Origin: an uncultured Bacteroidales bacterium
Lineage (GTDB): Bacteria; Bacteroidota; Bacteroidia; Bacteroidales; Lentimicrobiaceae
Assembly (NCBI GenBank): GCA_937864935.1
Contig: CALMDN010000328.1
Coordinates: forward strand, 1-9,304
Length of the DNA stretch: 9,304 bases
Reading direction: 5' to 3'
Below are positions 1 to 6,386 of the stretch, piece by piece. The notes under the pieces were generated by a model, which was not told the DNA's origin, ran no database searches, and was given only the letters and a program-made list of their open reading frames with translations. How positions within the stretch are numbered: position 1 is the first letter of the stretch; each line of letters begins with the position of its first letter. Position numbers and translations under genes: made by a program.

Positions 1-207
1 TGCATACCGCAGGCTTGCTTCCGGATCCGATGGCAGAAGTTGCTGGGCAATGGTTAGCAACAGGTTGGCTTTTACGGTATCGGGCTCAGGATGCTTTTTC
101 AGCAGGTTTATGAGACTGTCAGCCTCACCGGCTGCCGATAACTGCAGGCCTGGTATCAGAAAGATTGAAAAAAAAAGGCCATAGCAGAGGGTAGGTAAGC
201 TTTTCAT
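1..207 (-). CDS. Secreted/membrane TPR protein, N-terminal fragment
   Basis: This open frame starts at the ATG at 207-205 and runs off the left edge, giving 69 visible residues and no stop. Residues 1 to about 26 form a signal peptide or membrane anchor: Lys at position 3, a hydrophobic core rich in L, F and I, then a small-residue LSAAG site. The mature start reads EADSLINLLKKHP, then EPDTVKANLLLTIAQQLLPSD and PEASLRYA, which is the usual start of a helical TPR array in Bacteroidota. In that phylum this N-terminus typically leads into TPR sensor histidine kinases, LuxR-type regulators or adenylate-cyclase-like proteins. The effector domain is outside the window, so the function cannot be given. 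A run of nine T on the coding strand (168-176) lies inside the signal-peptide codons. Confidence 0.75.
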   Translation of the reverse strand, partial: MKSLPTLCYGLFFSIFLIPGLQLSAAGEADSLINLLKKHPEPDTVKANLLLTIAQQLLPSDPEASLRYA

Positions 208-516
208 AATTCCGGGGTTTGGTTGGCAATGGTAAAAATTGAACAGCAGGCTGCAAAGCCAGCGCGCAATAAGTGAACTCCCGGGTGAGTGGGCAGATAC
301 CAACGAGTAAGGATGAAAATCCGGTAAATAAATCCCTGAAAAGCCCTTTTGCTTAACTTAAACAACAATAAGCAGTTATAAGTTCAATCAGGCCCAGCAA
401 GCCCTTCAGGATTCCGCAATGGCAGTAGGAACCGGATCAGAGTCAGGAATTGAAAGCTTGAGCCTGCTCCGAAAAGTCAAAAAAGTAGATTTGACATCAA
501 GATTTCAGGACACCAA

Positions 517-569
517 CCTGCCTGAATGCTCAGGCAGACAGGCCTGCCTGACTGCGTCAGGCAGACAGG
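517..569. repeat. Two tandem copies of CTGCCTG palindromic repeat
   Basis: Two back-to-back units occupy 517-542 and 543-569. Each begins CCTGCCTG and ends CAGGCAGACAGG, with a variable centre (AATGCT in the first, ACTGCGT in the second). Each unit folds on itself through CTGCCTG pairing with CAGGCAG, and the second also pairs CCTGAC with GTCAGG. The same family recurs at 793-818, 953-979, 1003-1031, 3235-3254, 6269-6315 (degenerate) and 6387-6405, always outside genes. Confidence 0.9.
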
Positions 570-680
570 TTTACACAAAGTATTGTATATCATTCACTAT
601 TGTCCGGTAAACTTAAAATTGCTTAGTAAGATTCTTCGCTTCACTTTGTTACGCTCAGAATGACAAGCTGTTGGGTACAG

Positions 681-725
681 AATAGGGGGCTTGGTTGCGG
701 CTTTGCCGCAATCAAGCCCCCTATT
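681..725. repeat. 21-bp central hairpin
   Basis: The arms 681-701 and 705-725 pair over 21 bp with one G-T/A mismatch and a 3-base TTT loop. The stem contains AATAGGGGGCTTG on one side and CAAGCCCCCTATT on the other. Short flanking segments (TGGGT at 672-676 and ACCCA at 732-736) extend the symmetry. No T tract follows on either strand, so it is not a classical terminator. It is the centre of the 588-865 element. Confidence 0.85.
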
Positions 726-792
726 CATTGAACCCACGTAAATCAAAGTCATTCTGAGCTTGTCTTCTTGTTGGCACAAGCAAACAAGCAGG

Positions 793-818
793 CCTGCCTG
801 TATGTACAGGCAGACAGG
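793..818. repeat. CTGCCTG palindromic repeat copy
   Basis: This copy starts CCTGCCTG and ends CAGGCAGACAGG, with a TATGTA centre that extends the stem. It sits in the 64-base segment (760-823) that interrupts the right arm of the 588-865 element. It shares the preceding ACAAGCAGG with the copy at 953-979, and both are preceded at a distance by GAGCTTGTC, so the true repeat unit may be longer than the palindrome. Confidence 0.85.
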
Positions 819-952
819 CGTTAGCGAAGAATCTCATAATTTTTACCGGACAACAGTGAAAGATAATAGTAAAATGATCAGCAAACAGTTATCAGGTAAC
901 AGCAACCAGCAACCGAACAGAGCGAGCTTGTCAGCTTGTGTATACAAGCAGG

Positions 953-979
953 CCTACCTTACTGCTTCAGGCAGACAGG
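953..979. repeat. CTGCCTG palindromic repeat copy, left arm diverged
   Basis: The left arm reads CCTACCTT instead of CCTGCCTG, while the right arm CAGGCAGACAGG is intact. Just upstream, GCTTGT GTAT ACAAGC (about 934-949) forms a small 6-bp stem. The GAGCTTGTC...ACAAGCAGG lead-in matches that of the copy at 793-818, supporting a larger ancestral unit of about 60 bases. Confidence 0.75.
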
Positions 980-1002
980 TTCACAGATGGTATTCCGCAA
1001 TC

Positions 1003-1031
1003 CCTGCCTGACTGTCGACAGGACAGGCAGG
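1003..1031. repeat. Repeat-derived hairpin 3' of the S46 peptidase gene
   Basis: CCTGCCTG (1003-1010) pairs with CAGGCAGG (1024-1031), and inside it CTGT-CG-ACAG (1012-1021) pairs again, giving an almost continuous 12-bp stem. It starts 17 nt after the stop codon of the minus-strand peptidase gene, so it would form at the 3' end of that transcript. There is no T tract on the minus strand after it, so it is a possible 3' stabiliser or weak terminator rather than a standard intrinsic terminator. Confidence 0.6.
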
Positions 1032-1047
1032 CGCAATCCGAAATCTC

Positions 1048-3210
1048 TCACTCCACCAGCGTCATCTCTTCTACCAGGTGTCCGGCTCCGGCAAATTTGT
1101 CCACGATAAACAGGCAGTAACGTATATCAAGGCTGATGTTGCGGCACTGATCGGGATCATACATCAGGTCGCTCATGGTACCTTCCCAGTTGCGGTCGAA
1201 GTTTACGCCCACCAGCTGTCCGTCAGCATTGAGTACCGGACTTCCGGAGTTGCCCCCGGTGGTGTGGTTGCTTCCTATGAAGGCAATGCGCATGCTGCCA
1301 TCCTTTGCGGCATAGCGCCCGTAGTTCTTCGTGTTGTAGAGTTCTTTCAGCTTTGGTTCCACCACATAGTCATAAACCGACGGGTCTTCTTTTTCCATTA
1401 TGCCTTCCAGGGTGGTGTAATGCCGGTAGAATACTGCATCGCGGGGATAATAGTCATCCACAACGCCATACGTTACCCTCAGAGTGGAATTGGCATCGGG
1501 GTAAAAGCGTTTGTTCGGCTGAAATTCCATTTGTGCCTGCATATAAATACGCTGCAGACTGTCGAGCTGCATGGCGATCTGCTGAGATAAGGGTTGAATA
1601 TTTGTAAAATAATGATTATAAACCGATTGCGCAAGAATATAGAAGGGGTCTGCTTCAATTTTTTTGTAACTCTTTGCTTTATAGGAACCCAGAAATTTAT
1701 TCAGCTTCACAGCATCCGTGAAGAGGCTTTCGGCAAAGAGTTCATCAGCCCAGGTGTTGAAATCGTTGTTATAGACAATGGCTTGCCTGGCCACCATTTC
1801 GGGCAGTGCCTGAACATCCTGATGTTGCACCCAATCGGCCATCAGGCTGGCAAAAACATCCCTGTCGACCGGTTTGTGGTAGTTTTTGAAGAAACCTTCG
1901 GCACTGCTCTTCAGCTGTGTTACCATTTTATTCAGCTCGTCGGCGGAAGCCGATTTGTCTTTGCTTTTCTCAGCCAGCTGATTGAAGCTATAGGCAAACC
2001 TCAGGGCTTCCACGCCCAGTCCGGCTTCAATGAGGTAGGTTTCTGCCTCACTGATAGGGTTAAGCTTCCGGTAAGCCGATTCAAATGCCGGAATCAGCTT
2101 GCCGTATTGGCCTGCCCTGCCGGCATCGGCATTGGCCCATTCGGTAAACTGCTTTTCGATTGCCTGTTTTTTCTCAATGGCATCCAGTTTTCTGATGCCC
2201 CGGTTTTCACCGATCATTTTCTTCCAGTAGTTGGCAACACCCGCATACTTGTTGGAGTATTGTATCCGCACAAGGTCACTCTGCTCCATGTAACTGTCGA
2301 AGATTCCCAGCCTTTTCTCACGCAGCCTGATCGCGGGAGGGTTCTCAGTCTCTGTGATCATTTCGATGGCGTACGAAGGAAGGTATTCCTGGGTGGAACC
2401 CGGGTAGCCGAATACAAAGGTGAAATCGTTTTTCTCAACCCCTTTCAGCGAAACCGGGATATGGCTTTTGGGTTTATAAGGCACATTGTCGGGGGAGTAT
2501 TCAGCCGGTTCGTTGTTTTTGTTGACATAAATCCTGAACATCGAGAAGTCTCCGGTATGGCGCGGCCACATCCAGTTGTCTGTATCACCGCCGAATTTGC
2601 CGATGTTTGAAGGCGGGGCTCCGACCAGCCTCACATCGTTGAAGGTTTCGGTAATGAAAAGGTAGTACTCATTGCCGTAGTAAAACGGACGTACCCTGGC
2701 ATTGTAGCTGGTGCCTTCGATGGCCTGCTTCTCCGTTTTCCCGGTGTTGGCTTTGATGATGGCAGCCCTTTCCGCTTCTGTCATTCCGGGTTTTATGCCT
2801 TCGAGTATCTGCTTCGTTACATCTTCCATGCGAATGAGCAGGGTAACACTCAACCCGGGATTGGGCAGCTCCTGCGATTTATCCATGGCCCAGAATCCCC
2901 TGGTCAGGTAGTCGTTTTCAAGGGTGCTGTGACGCTGGATTTGTCCGTAACCACAGTGATGGTTGGTGAGTATCAGTCCCTGGTCTGAGATGATTTCGGC
3001 AGTGCACCCCCTGCCAAAAAGCAGGATGGCATCCTTGAGACTCGATTTGTTGATGGAATAGATGTCTTCGGCGCTGATGCGCATGCCCATGGACTTCATT
3101 TCCGGTTCGTTCAGTTGCTCAAGCAGCATGGGAATCCACATGCCTTCGCCGGCAAGGCTCAGCCTGACCGTTATCAGCAGGATGGCAAACAGGGTGGTTA
3201 TTTTTTTCAT
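1048..3210 (-). CDS. dpp11: S46 family dipeptidyl-peptidase, DPP11 type (Asp/Glu-specific)
   Basis: This is a 720-residue periplasmic serine exopeptidase that would release N-terminal dipeptides with an acidic residue in second position. Residues 1-20 are a signal peptide (MKKITTLFAI..., ending LSLA), followed by GEGMWIPMLL, the usual start of mature S46 enzymes. The triad is visible: His85 in LTNHHCGY, Asp221 in RHTGDFSMFR and Ser655 in GGNSGSPV. Ser655 and His85 fall at the same numbers as in Porphyromonas gingivalis DPP11, and the length is also the same. Arg673 in NFDRNWEG occupies the S1 position that is Arg in DPP11 and Gly in DPP7, so acidic specificity is inferred. Cys69 and Cys86 may form a disulfide. 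The gene lies 89 bases downstream of ridA on the same strand, with a repeat hairpin in the gap. Family assignment is near certain; subtype is likely. Confidence 0.93.
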   Translation of the reverse strand: MKKITTLFAILLITVRLSLAGEGMWIPMLLEQLNEPEMKSMGMRISAEDIYSINKSSLKDAILLFGRGCTAEIISDQGLILTNHHCGYGQIQRHSTLENDYLTRGFWAMDKSQELPNPGLSVTLLIRMEDVTKQILEGIKPGMTEAERAAIIKANTGKTEKQAIEGTSYNARVRPFYYGNEYYLFITETFNDVRLVGAPPSNIGKFGGDTDNWMWPRHTGDFSMFRIYVNKNNEPAEYSPDNVPYKPKSHIPVSLKGVEKNDFTFVFGYPGSTQEYLPSYAIEMITETENPPAIRLREKRLGIFDSYMEQSDLVRIQYSNKYAGVANYWKKMIGENRGIRKLDAIEKKQAIEKQFTEWANADAGRAGQYGKLIPAFESAYRKLNPISEAETYLIEAGLGVEALRFAYSFNQLAEKSKDKSASADELNKMVTQLKSSAEGFFKNYHKPVDRDVFASLMADWVQHQDVQALPEMVARQAIVYNNDFNTWADELFAESLFTDAVKLNKFLGSYKAKSYKKIEADPFYILAQSVYNHYFTNIQPLSQQIAMQLDSLQRIYMQAQMEFQPNKRFYPDANSTLRVTYGVVDDYYPRDAVFYRHYTTLEGIMEKEDPSVYDYVVEPKLKELYNTKNYGRYAAKDGSMRIAFIGSNHTTGGNSGSPVLNADGQLVGVNFDRNWEGTMSDLMYDPDQCRNISLDIRYCLFIVDKFAGAGHLVEEMTLVE

Positions 3211-3234
3211 GATCTGGATTTAGAAAGGTAAAAG

Positions 3235-3254
3235 CCTGCCTGTCGGCAGACAGG
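3235..3254. repeat. CTGCCTG palindromic repeat between ridA and dpp11
   Basis: A compact copy, CCTGCCTGTCGGCAGACAGG, with CTGCC pairing to GGCAG and shifted pairing between CCTGTC-type ends. It lies in the 89-base gap between ridA and dpp11, 24 bases upstream of the dpp11 start codon. If the two genes share a transcript, this hairpin would sit in the intercistronic RNA and could affect processing or translation; that role is only inferred. Confidence 0.8.
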
Positions 3255-3299
3255 TAAAAGGTGGAATTCTCACTTTTCAAACTTCACTTTCACCTGATT

Positions 3300-3677
3300 C
3301 TATCTGGAAGCAATGGTTTCAATTTCAATGAGAGCGCCGAGGGGCAGGCGTACCACACCATAGGCAGCCCTGGCTGGTGGATTTTCGGTGTAAAAAGCAC
3401 CATAAACTTCGTTCATTTCAGCAAAATTGGCCATGTCGCTGAGCAGACAGGTTGATTTTACCACATCCGAATATGAATATCCGGCTGCTTTCAGGATGGC
3501 TCCGATGTTTTTCATTACCTGCTCAGTTTGTTCGCGGATACCGCCTTCGACAATTTTTCCGGTTGCCGGATCAATGGGGACCTGCCCCGAAATGAATAAC
3601 ATTCCGTTGGTTTCAATTGCCTGGCTGTAAGGGCCGATGGCTTTGGGCGCATGTTCGGTAAAAATGACTTTTTTCAT
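3300..3677 (-). CDS. ridA: RidA/YjgF/YER057c family enamine/imine deaminase
   Basis: This 125-residue cytosolic protein has the normal full length of RidA, a homotrimer that hydrolyses 2-aminoacrylate and related enamine/imine intermediates released by PLP enzymes. Family motifs are in order: GPYSQAI (residues 15-21), [18 protein letters not shown] (26-43), [15 protein letters not shown] (52-66), [25 protein letters not shown], then [21 protein letters not shown] ending at Glu120. Tyr17, Arg103 and Glu120 match the active-site positions of E. coli RidA (Arg105 there). The Cys107 of E. coli is absent here, as in many relatives. The gene lies 61 bases downstream of pabC on the same strand. RidA next to a PLP-dependent lyase fits its damage-control role but proves no specific link. 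Confidence 0.93.
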   Translation of the reverse strand: MKKVIFTEHAPKAIGPYSQAIETNGMLFISGQVPIDPATGKIVEGGIREQTEQVMKNIGAILKAAGYSYSDVVKSTCLLSDMANFAEMNEVYGAFYTENPPARAAYGVVRLPLGALIEIETIASR

Positions 3678-3733
3678 AACGGTTTGTTTATTAGTTACCC
3701 GTAGATCTATCGTTGAAAACGGGGGTTTGGTTC

Positions 3734-3741
3734 CAAAATTA
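3734..3741 (-). promoter_or_regulatory. Possible -7 box for ridA (TAATTTTG)
   Basis: On the minus strand TAATTTTG matches the Bacteroidota -7 consensus TAnnTTTG. It overlaps the last codons of pabC and lies 56 bases upstream of the ridA start. No TTG-type -33 element is visible at the expected 17-23 base spacing, so this is a weak call; it would give ridA its own promoter. Confidence 0.3.
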
Positions 3742-4389
3742 GTACTTTTTTCTTAGCCGCAGACCAGAGCTGTCAGTGCATTCAATGGATTCCTCCGGAA
3801 TGTTGCCGGTGCTGATACCATTTCCATCTTCCAGCCCACGCATGGCATTGATCAGGCGTACTTCGCTGAATGACCACAGGTCTGCGGCCCCGATTTCCGA
3901 TGCCCTGATCTTGCCTTGTGAAAGCAGCCTGGCTCTGCAGGTGCCTTCGAGCAAAGGAGTGGCCGGGGTCAGCCATTCATGCCCGTTCCATAGGATAACA
4001 TTGGCCATGGAAGTGTCGGTGATCCGCCCGTTTTTTACAACAAGCACATCGTCGCAATGGCCGCGAAGGGCAAATAGCGCGTCAAGCTGGTTCCGATCGG
4101 TATATTTGTGATGGTAATCAATGGTGTTGTCTTCCACAAGCTGAAGACTTTCAATCTCTTTCAGCACATAAGGCGTGAACAGAATTTTCCAATGATGCCG
4201 GTCGTAATCCAGTCTGCACCGGAAGATTCCCCTGCGATATCCGGGTGGGACGTTGATGATTTCCTCCAGATCAAACTCCGGAGCTTTTCCGAACAGTGTT
4301 CTGTATGATGATTCGAGCCGCTGCCGGTGCCATGGCAGGTTCCCGGCAATGCCGTTTCGGATACAGAGGGTTTCAAACAACCGGTACAT
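3739..4389 (-). CDS. pabC: 4-amino-4-deoxychorismate lyase, class IV PLP enzyme
   Basis: This 216-residue fold-type IV PLP enzyme would cleave aminodeoxychorismate to p-aminobenzoate and pyruvate. It starts [13 protein letters not shown], a usual start for this family. Lys95 in YHHKYTDR is the expected Schiff-base lysine. [14 protein letters not shown] (residues 120-133) is the cofactor-binding strand with Asp125 where many relatives have Glu, and [16 protein letters not shown] (141-156) is the phosphate-site segment. The protein is short compared with branched-chain aminotransferases (about 300 residues), which also fits PabC. Its ATG overlaps the end of pabB by 17 nt, implying translational coupling and the shared pathway. 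The family alone does not separate lyase from aminotransferase; the pabB context decides it. Confidence 0.85.
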   Translation of the reverse strand: MYRLFETLCIRNGIAGNLPWHRQRLESSYRTLFGKAPEFDLEEIINVPPGYRRGIFRCRLDYDRHHWKILFTPYVLKEIESLQLVEDNTIDYHHKYTDRNQLDALFALRGHCDDVLVVKNGRITDTSMANVILWNGHEWLTPATPLLEGTCRARLLSQGKIRASEIGAADLWSFSEVRLINAMRGLEDGNGISTGNIPEESIECTDSSGLRLRKKY

Positions 4390-5350
4390 ACACTTTATCT
4401 ATCATTTCACGGTATTCATTCTCCGGATTACTGTTAACCGTGATGCCGCCACCACTTCGGAAAAACAATCCATTGTCGCTTTTTTCAATAAACCGGATCA
4501 TTACTGCCGAATCGAGGCACTGGCCGTCGAACAATCCGAAAACCCCGGTATAGTATCCCCTGTCACTTCCTTCTGCTTCCCGGATGATTTCAACGGTTCT
4601 CTTCTTCGGTGCGCCGGAAACCGAACCAGCGGGCAGCAGGGTCTGCATCAGGCTTCCGATGCTGGTTTCCCATCCCGGCAACAATTGTCCTGAGATCTCA
4701 GAACTGGCCTGCAGGAGGTGCTTCTGATTGGTTTTAATCTCCTCGAGGTACCTGAACCGCTCTACCCTTACGCGATCGGCCACCATGCTGAGGTCATTGC
4801 GGATAAGGTCAACAATGGTGTTGTGTTCTGCAGCCTCTTTCGGATCGTTCTGCAGTTTTCCGGCAGCATCGGGTATCCCGGCATCTATGGTGCCCTTCAT
4901 CGGAAATGACCGGATGGTGTTGTCGCTGATGCGTACAAAACATTCCGGTGAAAAGACCACAAATTCATCCCTGAACAGAAGGCGGTAAGGCGCCTTGCCC
5001 GAAAGGAAGAGCTCCGGAAGGCTGCGGTTGACCTCCACGGCAGTGGCAAACGTAAGGTTTAGCAGGTAGGAATCACCATATTCGAGACCTTTTTTAACAA
5101 TATCAAAAGCCTTTCGATAAACTTTCAGATCAACAGGATGCCGCATGAAGGTGAGCAGATGCGGGTTTTCAGGTATCGGAAAGTTTGCGTTGGTATTGCC
5201 CCTGAGGTTAAAAAAAATCTGCTGCGAGGCTGCAGAAGCTAAAGGCAGAACCATCGGTCTGATCCCCTCAAAATCAATCACAAACAGGAAAGGAATCCTT
5301 TGAGATCCAAACTTGTTCATGGTTTCGAAAACGGGATGATCCGGCAGCAT
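4373..5350 (-). CDS. pabB: Aminodeoxychorismate synthase component I
   Basis: This 325-residue chorismate-binding enzyme adds ammonia (from PabA) to chorismate to form 4-amino-4-deoxychorismate, the first committed step toward p-aminobenzoate. It holds only the catalytic domain: the roughly 130-residue N-terminal part of E. coli PabB is largely missing, as is usual for the short type in Bacteroidota. Motifs in order are GDSYLLNLTF (92-101), FSPECFVRI (133-141), SFPMKGTI (148-155), EAAEHNTIVDLIRNDLSMVA (172-191), AGSVSGAPKKRTVEII (241-256), YYTGVFG (266-272) and RSGGGITVNSNPENEYREM (298-316). Lys152 in the MKGT motif marks PabB; anthranilate synthase TrpE has Ala there. It is first in a minus-strand run pabB-pabC-ridA and divergent from pabA. 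Confidence 0.92.
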   Translation of the reverse strand: MLPDHPVFETMNKFGSQRIPFLFVIDFEGIRPMVLPLASAASQQIFFNLRGNTNANFPIPENPHLLTFMRHPVDLKVYRKAFDIVKKGLEYGDSYLLNLTFATAVEVNRSLPELFLSGKAPYRLLFRDEFVVFSPECFVRISDNTIRSFPMKGTIDAGIPDAAGKLQNDPKEAAEHNTIVDLIRNDLSMVADRVRVERFRYLEEIKTNQKHLLQASSEISGQLLPGWETSIGSLMQTLLPAGSVSGAPKKRTVEIIREAEGSDRGYYTGVFGLFDGQCLDSAVMIRFIEKSDNGLFFRSGGGITVNSNPENEYREMIDKVYVPVV

Positions 5351-5473
5351 TTTTTCAGTTTAAGGGATAGCGAAAATACAAAAATTTGAACCGAAGCTCC
5401 GCCCTGCGAATCCCTTATCTTTGTTGCAGAAAATCCAGCCATAAAACGGCTTGTTCCGGCGAACGGAAAACCC
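5351..5473. promoter_or_regulatory. Divergent pabB/pabA promoter region
   Basis: These 123 bases separate the start codons of two genes that need each other, so they must hold both promoters. The clearest box is TATCTTTG on the plus strand (5416-5423). For the minus strand only a weak TATTTTCG (about 5371-5378) resembles a -7 box. TTCCG-GCGAA-CGGAA (5454-5468) forms a 5-bp stem just before the pabA start codon. No operator symmetry stands out. Confidence 0.5.
5416..5423 (+). promoter_or_regulatory. Likely -7 box for pabA (TATCTTTG)
   Basis: TATCTTTG is a full match to the Bacteroidota -7 consensus TAnnTTTG and lies 50 bases before the pabA start codon. The nearest upstream TTTG (5385-5388) is 27 bases away, longer than the usual -33/-7 spacing, so the -33 element is poor or absent. 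Confidence 0.45.
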
Positions 5474-6043
5474 ATGAACATACTGCTGATCGACAATTAC
5501 GATTCCTTCACTTTCAACCTGCTTCAACTGTTGCACGAAGCCGGGGCCGGCAAGGTGAAGGTAATGAAGAATGATGAGGCCATTGTGGATGCAGCCATGA
5601 CTGCTGATGCAGTGGTGATTTCACCCGGGCCGGGTCTTCCCGGGCAGGCCGGGCAAACCCTGGAGCTGATCCGGACGTTCGGGGGCAGTAAACGCATCCT
5701 GGGCGTGTGCCTGGGGCTGCAGGCCATCGCGGAAGCATATGGTGGAAAGCTCTTTCATACCGGGGAAATCCTCCATGGTGAAAAGACGTTGGTAATGCCG
5801 GAAGCGCCGTTTCATCCGATTTTTAAAGGAATGCAGCATGGATTCGAAGCCGGGTTGTACCATAGCTGGGCAGTGCAGAAAGAGGGCCTGCCGGAAATGC
5901 TCCGCATCACTGCCACCGACAGTCGGGGGGTAATTATGGGCCTCTGCCACCGGGATTATGATGTCTGTGGAGTGCAGTTTCATCCCGAATCCATTATGAC
6001 ACCGATGGGGGAAGAGATGATGAGAAACTGGCTGAGAAGTTAA
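5474..6043 (+). CDS. pabA: Aminodeoxychorismate synthase component II (glutamine amidotransferase)
   Basis: This 189-residue class I glutaminase supplies ammonia to PabB. It begins MNILLIDNYDSFTFNL, the standard PabA/TrpG start, which fixes the start codon. The oxyanion strand SPGPGLP is at residues 50-56, the nucleophile elbow GVCLGLQ carries Cys79, YHSWAV is at 130-135, and FHPES gives His170 and Glu172, completing the triad. The length is normal for a stand-alone subunit. PabA and TrpG cannot be told apart by sequence alone, and one protein often serves both pathways; the neighbouring divergent pabB-pabC supports PabA. It is transcribed away from pabB rather than in the same operon. Confidence 0.93.
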   Translation: MNILLIDNYDSFTFNLLQLLHEAGAGKVKVMKNDEAIVDAAMTADAVVISPGPGLPGQAGQTLELIRTFGGSKRILGVCLGLQAIAEAYGGKLFHTGEILHGEKTLVMPEAPFHPIFKGMQHGFEAGLYHSWAVQKEGLPEMLRITATDSRGVIMGLCHRDYDVCGVQFHPESIMTPMGEEMMRNWLRS

Positions 6044-6268
6044 TTCCGGAAGTGCAGGGAAGTTTTGATTGGTTCTGACAAGGCAGAACGATTTCAGCAG
6101 ATTTCTGTGCATTCACCGATGTTCCCGTGGCAAGGGATTACTTTTTGCTGCCAGATAAGGGTTCAGGACATCCGCCGGGAGTCTTCAGCAATGGCCGGAA
6201 CATATCACCCAGGCTTTCAGAATAAATCCTGCCCGATGGTTTTATCCTGTGTCCCACTGATTCTTAGC

Positions 6269-6315
6269 CTGCCTGCTATGACGGCAGTCAGCCTACCTTA
6301 CTGTGTCAAGAAGAC
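6269..6315. repeat. Degenerate CTGCCTG repeat pair
   Basis: The first unit reads CCTGCCTGCTATGACGGCAG and keeps the CTGCC/GGCAG pairing. The second begins CCTACCTTACTGTGTCA and continues AGAAGACAAAT where intact copies have GGCAGACAGG, so its right arm has decayed. The CCTACCTTACTG start is shared with the copy at 953-979, suggesting a subfamily. Confidence 0.6.
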
Positions 6316-6386
6316 AAATCCGGCTCCGGGCTAAAAGCTCAAAGTTTACCCTGCGAAACGAAGAGGAGGTTGTGCTGTCTGCTCAT

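Larger units (their letters stand above)
588..865. mobile_element. MITE-like compound palindromic element
   Basis: Terminal inverted repeats of 24 bp lie at 588-611 and 842-865 and match at 22 of 24 positions, sharing the core TTGTCCGGTAAA / TTTACCGGACAA. Inside them is a second inverted repeat: AGATTCTTCGC...GCTCAGAATGAC (629-664) on the left, and GTCATTCTGAGC (748-759) with GCGAAGAATCT (824-834) on the right. At the centre is a 21-bp hairpin (681-725). The right arm is longer because bases 760-823 replace about 13 bases of the left arm, and they contain a CTGCCTG repeat copy. There is no open frame for a transposase, so it would be non-autonomous. Both ends carry TA, but no longer target duplication is clear. 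The CATTCTGAGC...GAAGAATCT motif resembles a dispersed repeat I recall from several bacterial genomes; this needs a search. Confidence 0.65.
208..1047. other. 840-bp repeat-rich intergenic region
   Basis: No convincing gene is present in this gap between the divergent-ended TPR gene and the 3' end of the S46 peptidase gene. Short open frames here translate repeat DNA, and their residues (for example GRQACLTASGRQVY) are just the CTGCCTG repeat read as protein. Bases 208-510 show no clear structure. Bases 517-569 hold two tandem copies of the short palindromic repeat, 588-865 is a compound inverted-repeat element, and 923-1031 carries two more repeat copies. A 10-mer, ATTCCGCAAT, occurs near 411 and again near 992. 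The region behaves as a landing zone for non-coding repeats. Confidence 0.8.

Noticed and set aside
681..725. Intrinsic terminator
   Set aside because: The hairpin is strong but has no T tract on either strand and no adjacent gene end; it is better explained as the centre of the palindromic element.
517..1031. CRISPR array
   Set aside because: The repeated units are self-palindromic, irregularly spaced and differ in their centres, with no constant-length unique spacers and no cas genes.
419..1120. Small protein genes in the 208-1047 gap
   Set aside because: The possible frames translate repeat DNA (GRQACLTASGRQVY-type strings) on both strands and have no domain-like sequence; they overlap inverted repeats.
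1594..2610. Long plus-strand open frame of 338 codons opposite the S46 gene
   Set aside because: It lies fully antisense to a gene with an intact catalytic triad, and its sequence resembles no family I recognise.
3739..4389. Branched-chain amino acid aminotransferase
   Set aside because: Too short at 216 residues and directly coupled to pabB; ADC lyase is the simpler reading, though the fold is shared.
4373..5350. Anthranilate synthase TrpE
   Set aside because: The MKGT motif has the catalytic Lys typical of PabB where TrpE has Ala; the overlapping pabC gene also supports PabB.
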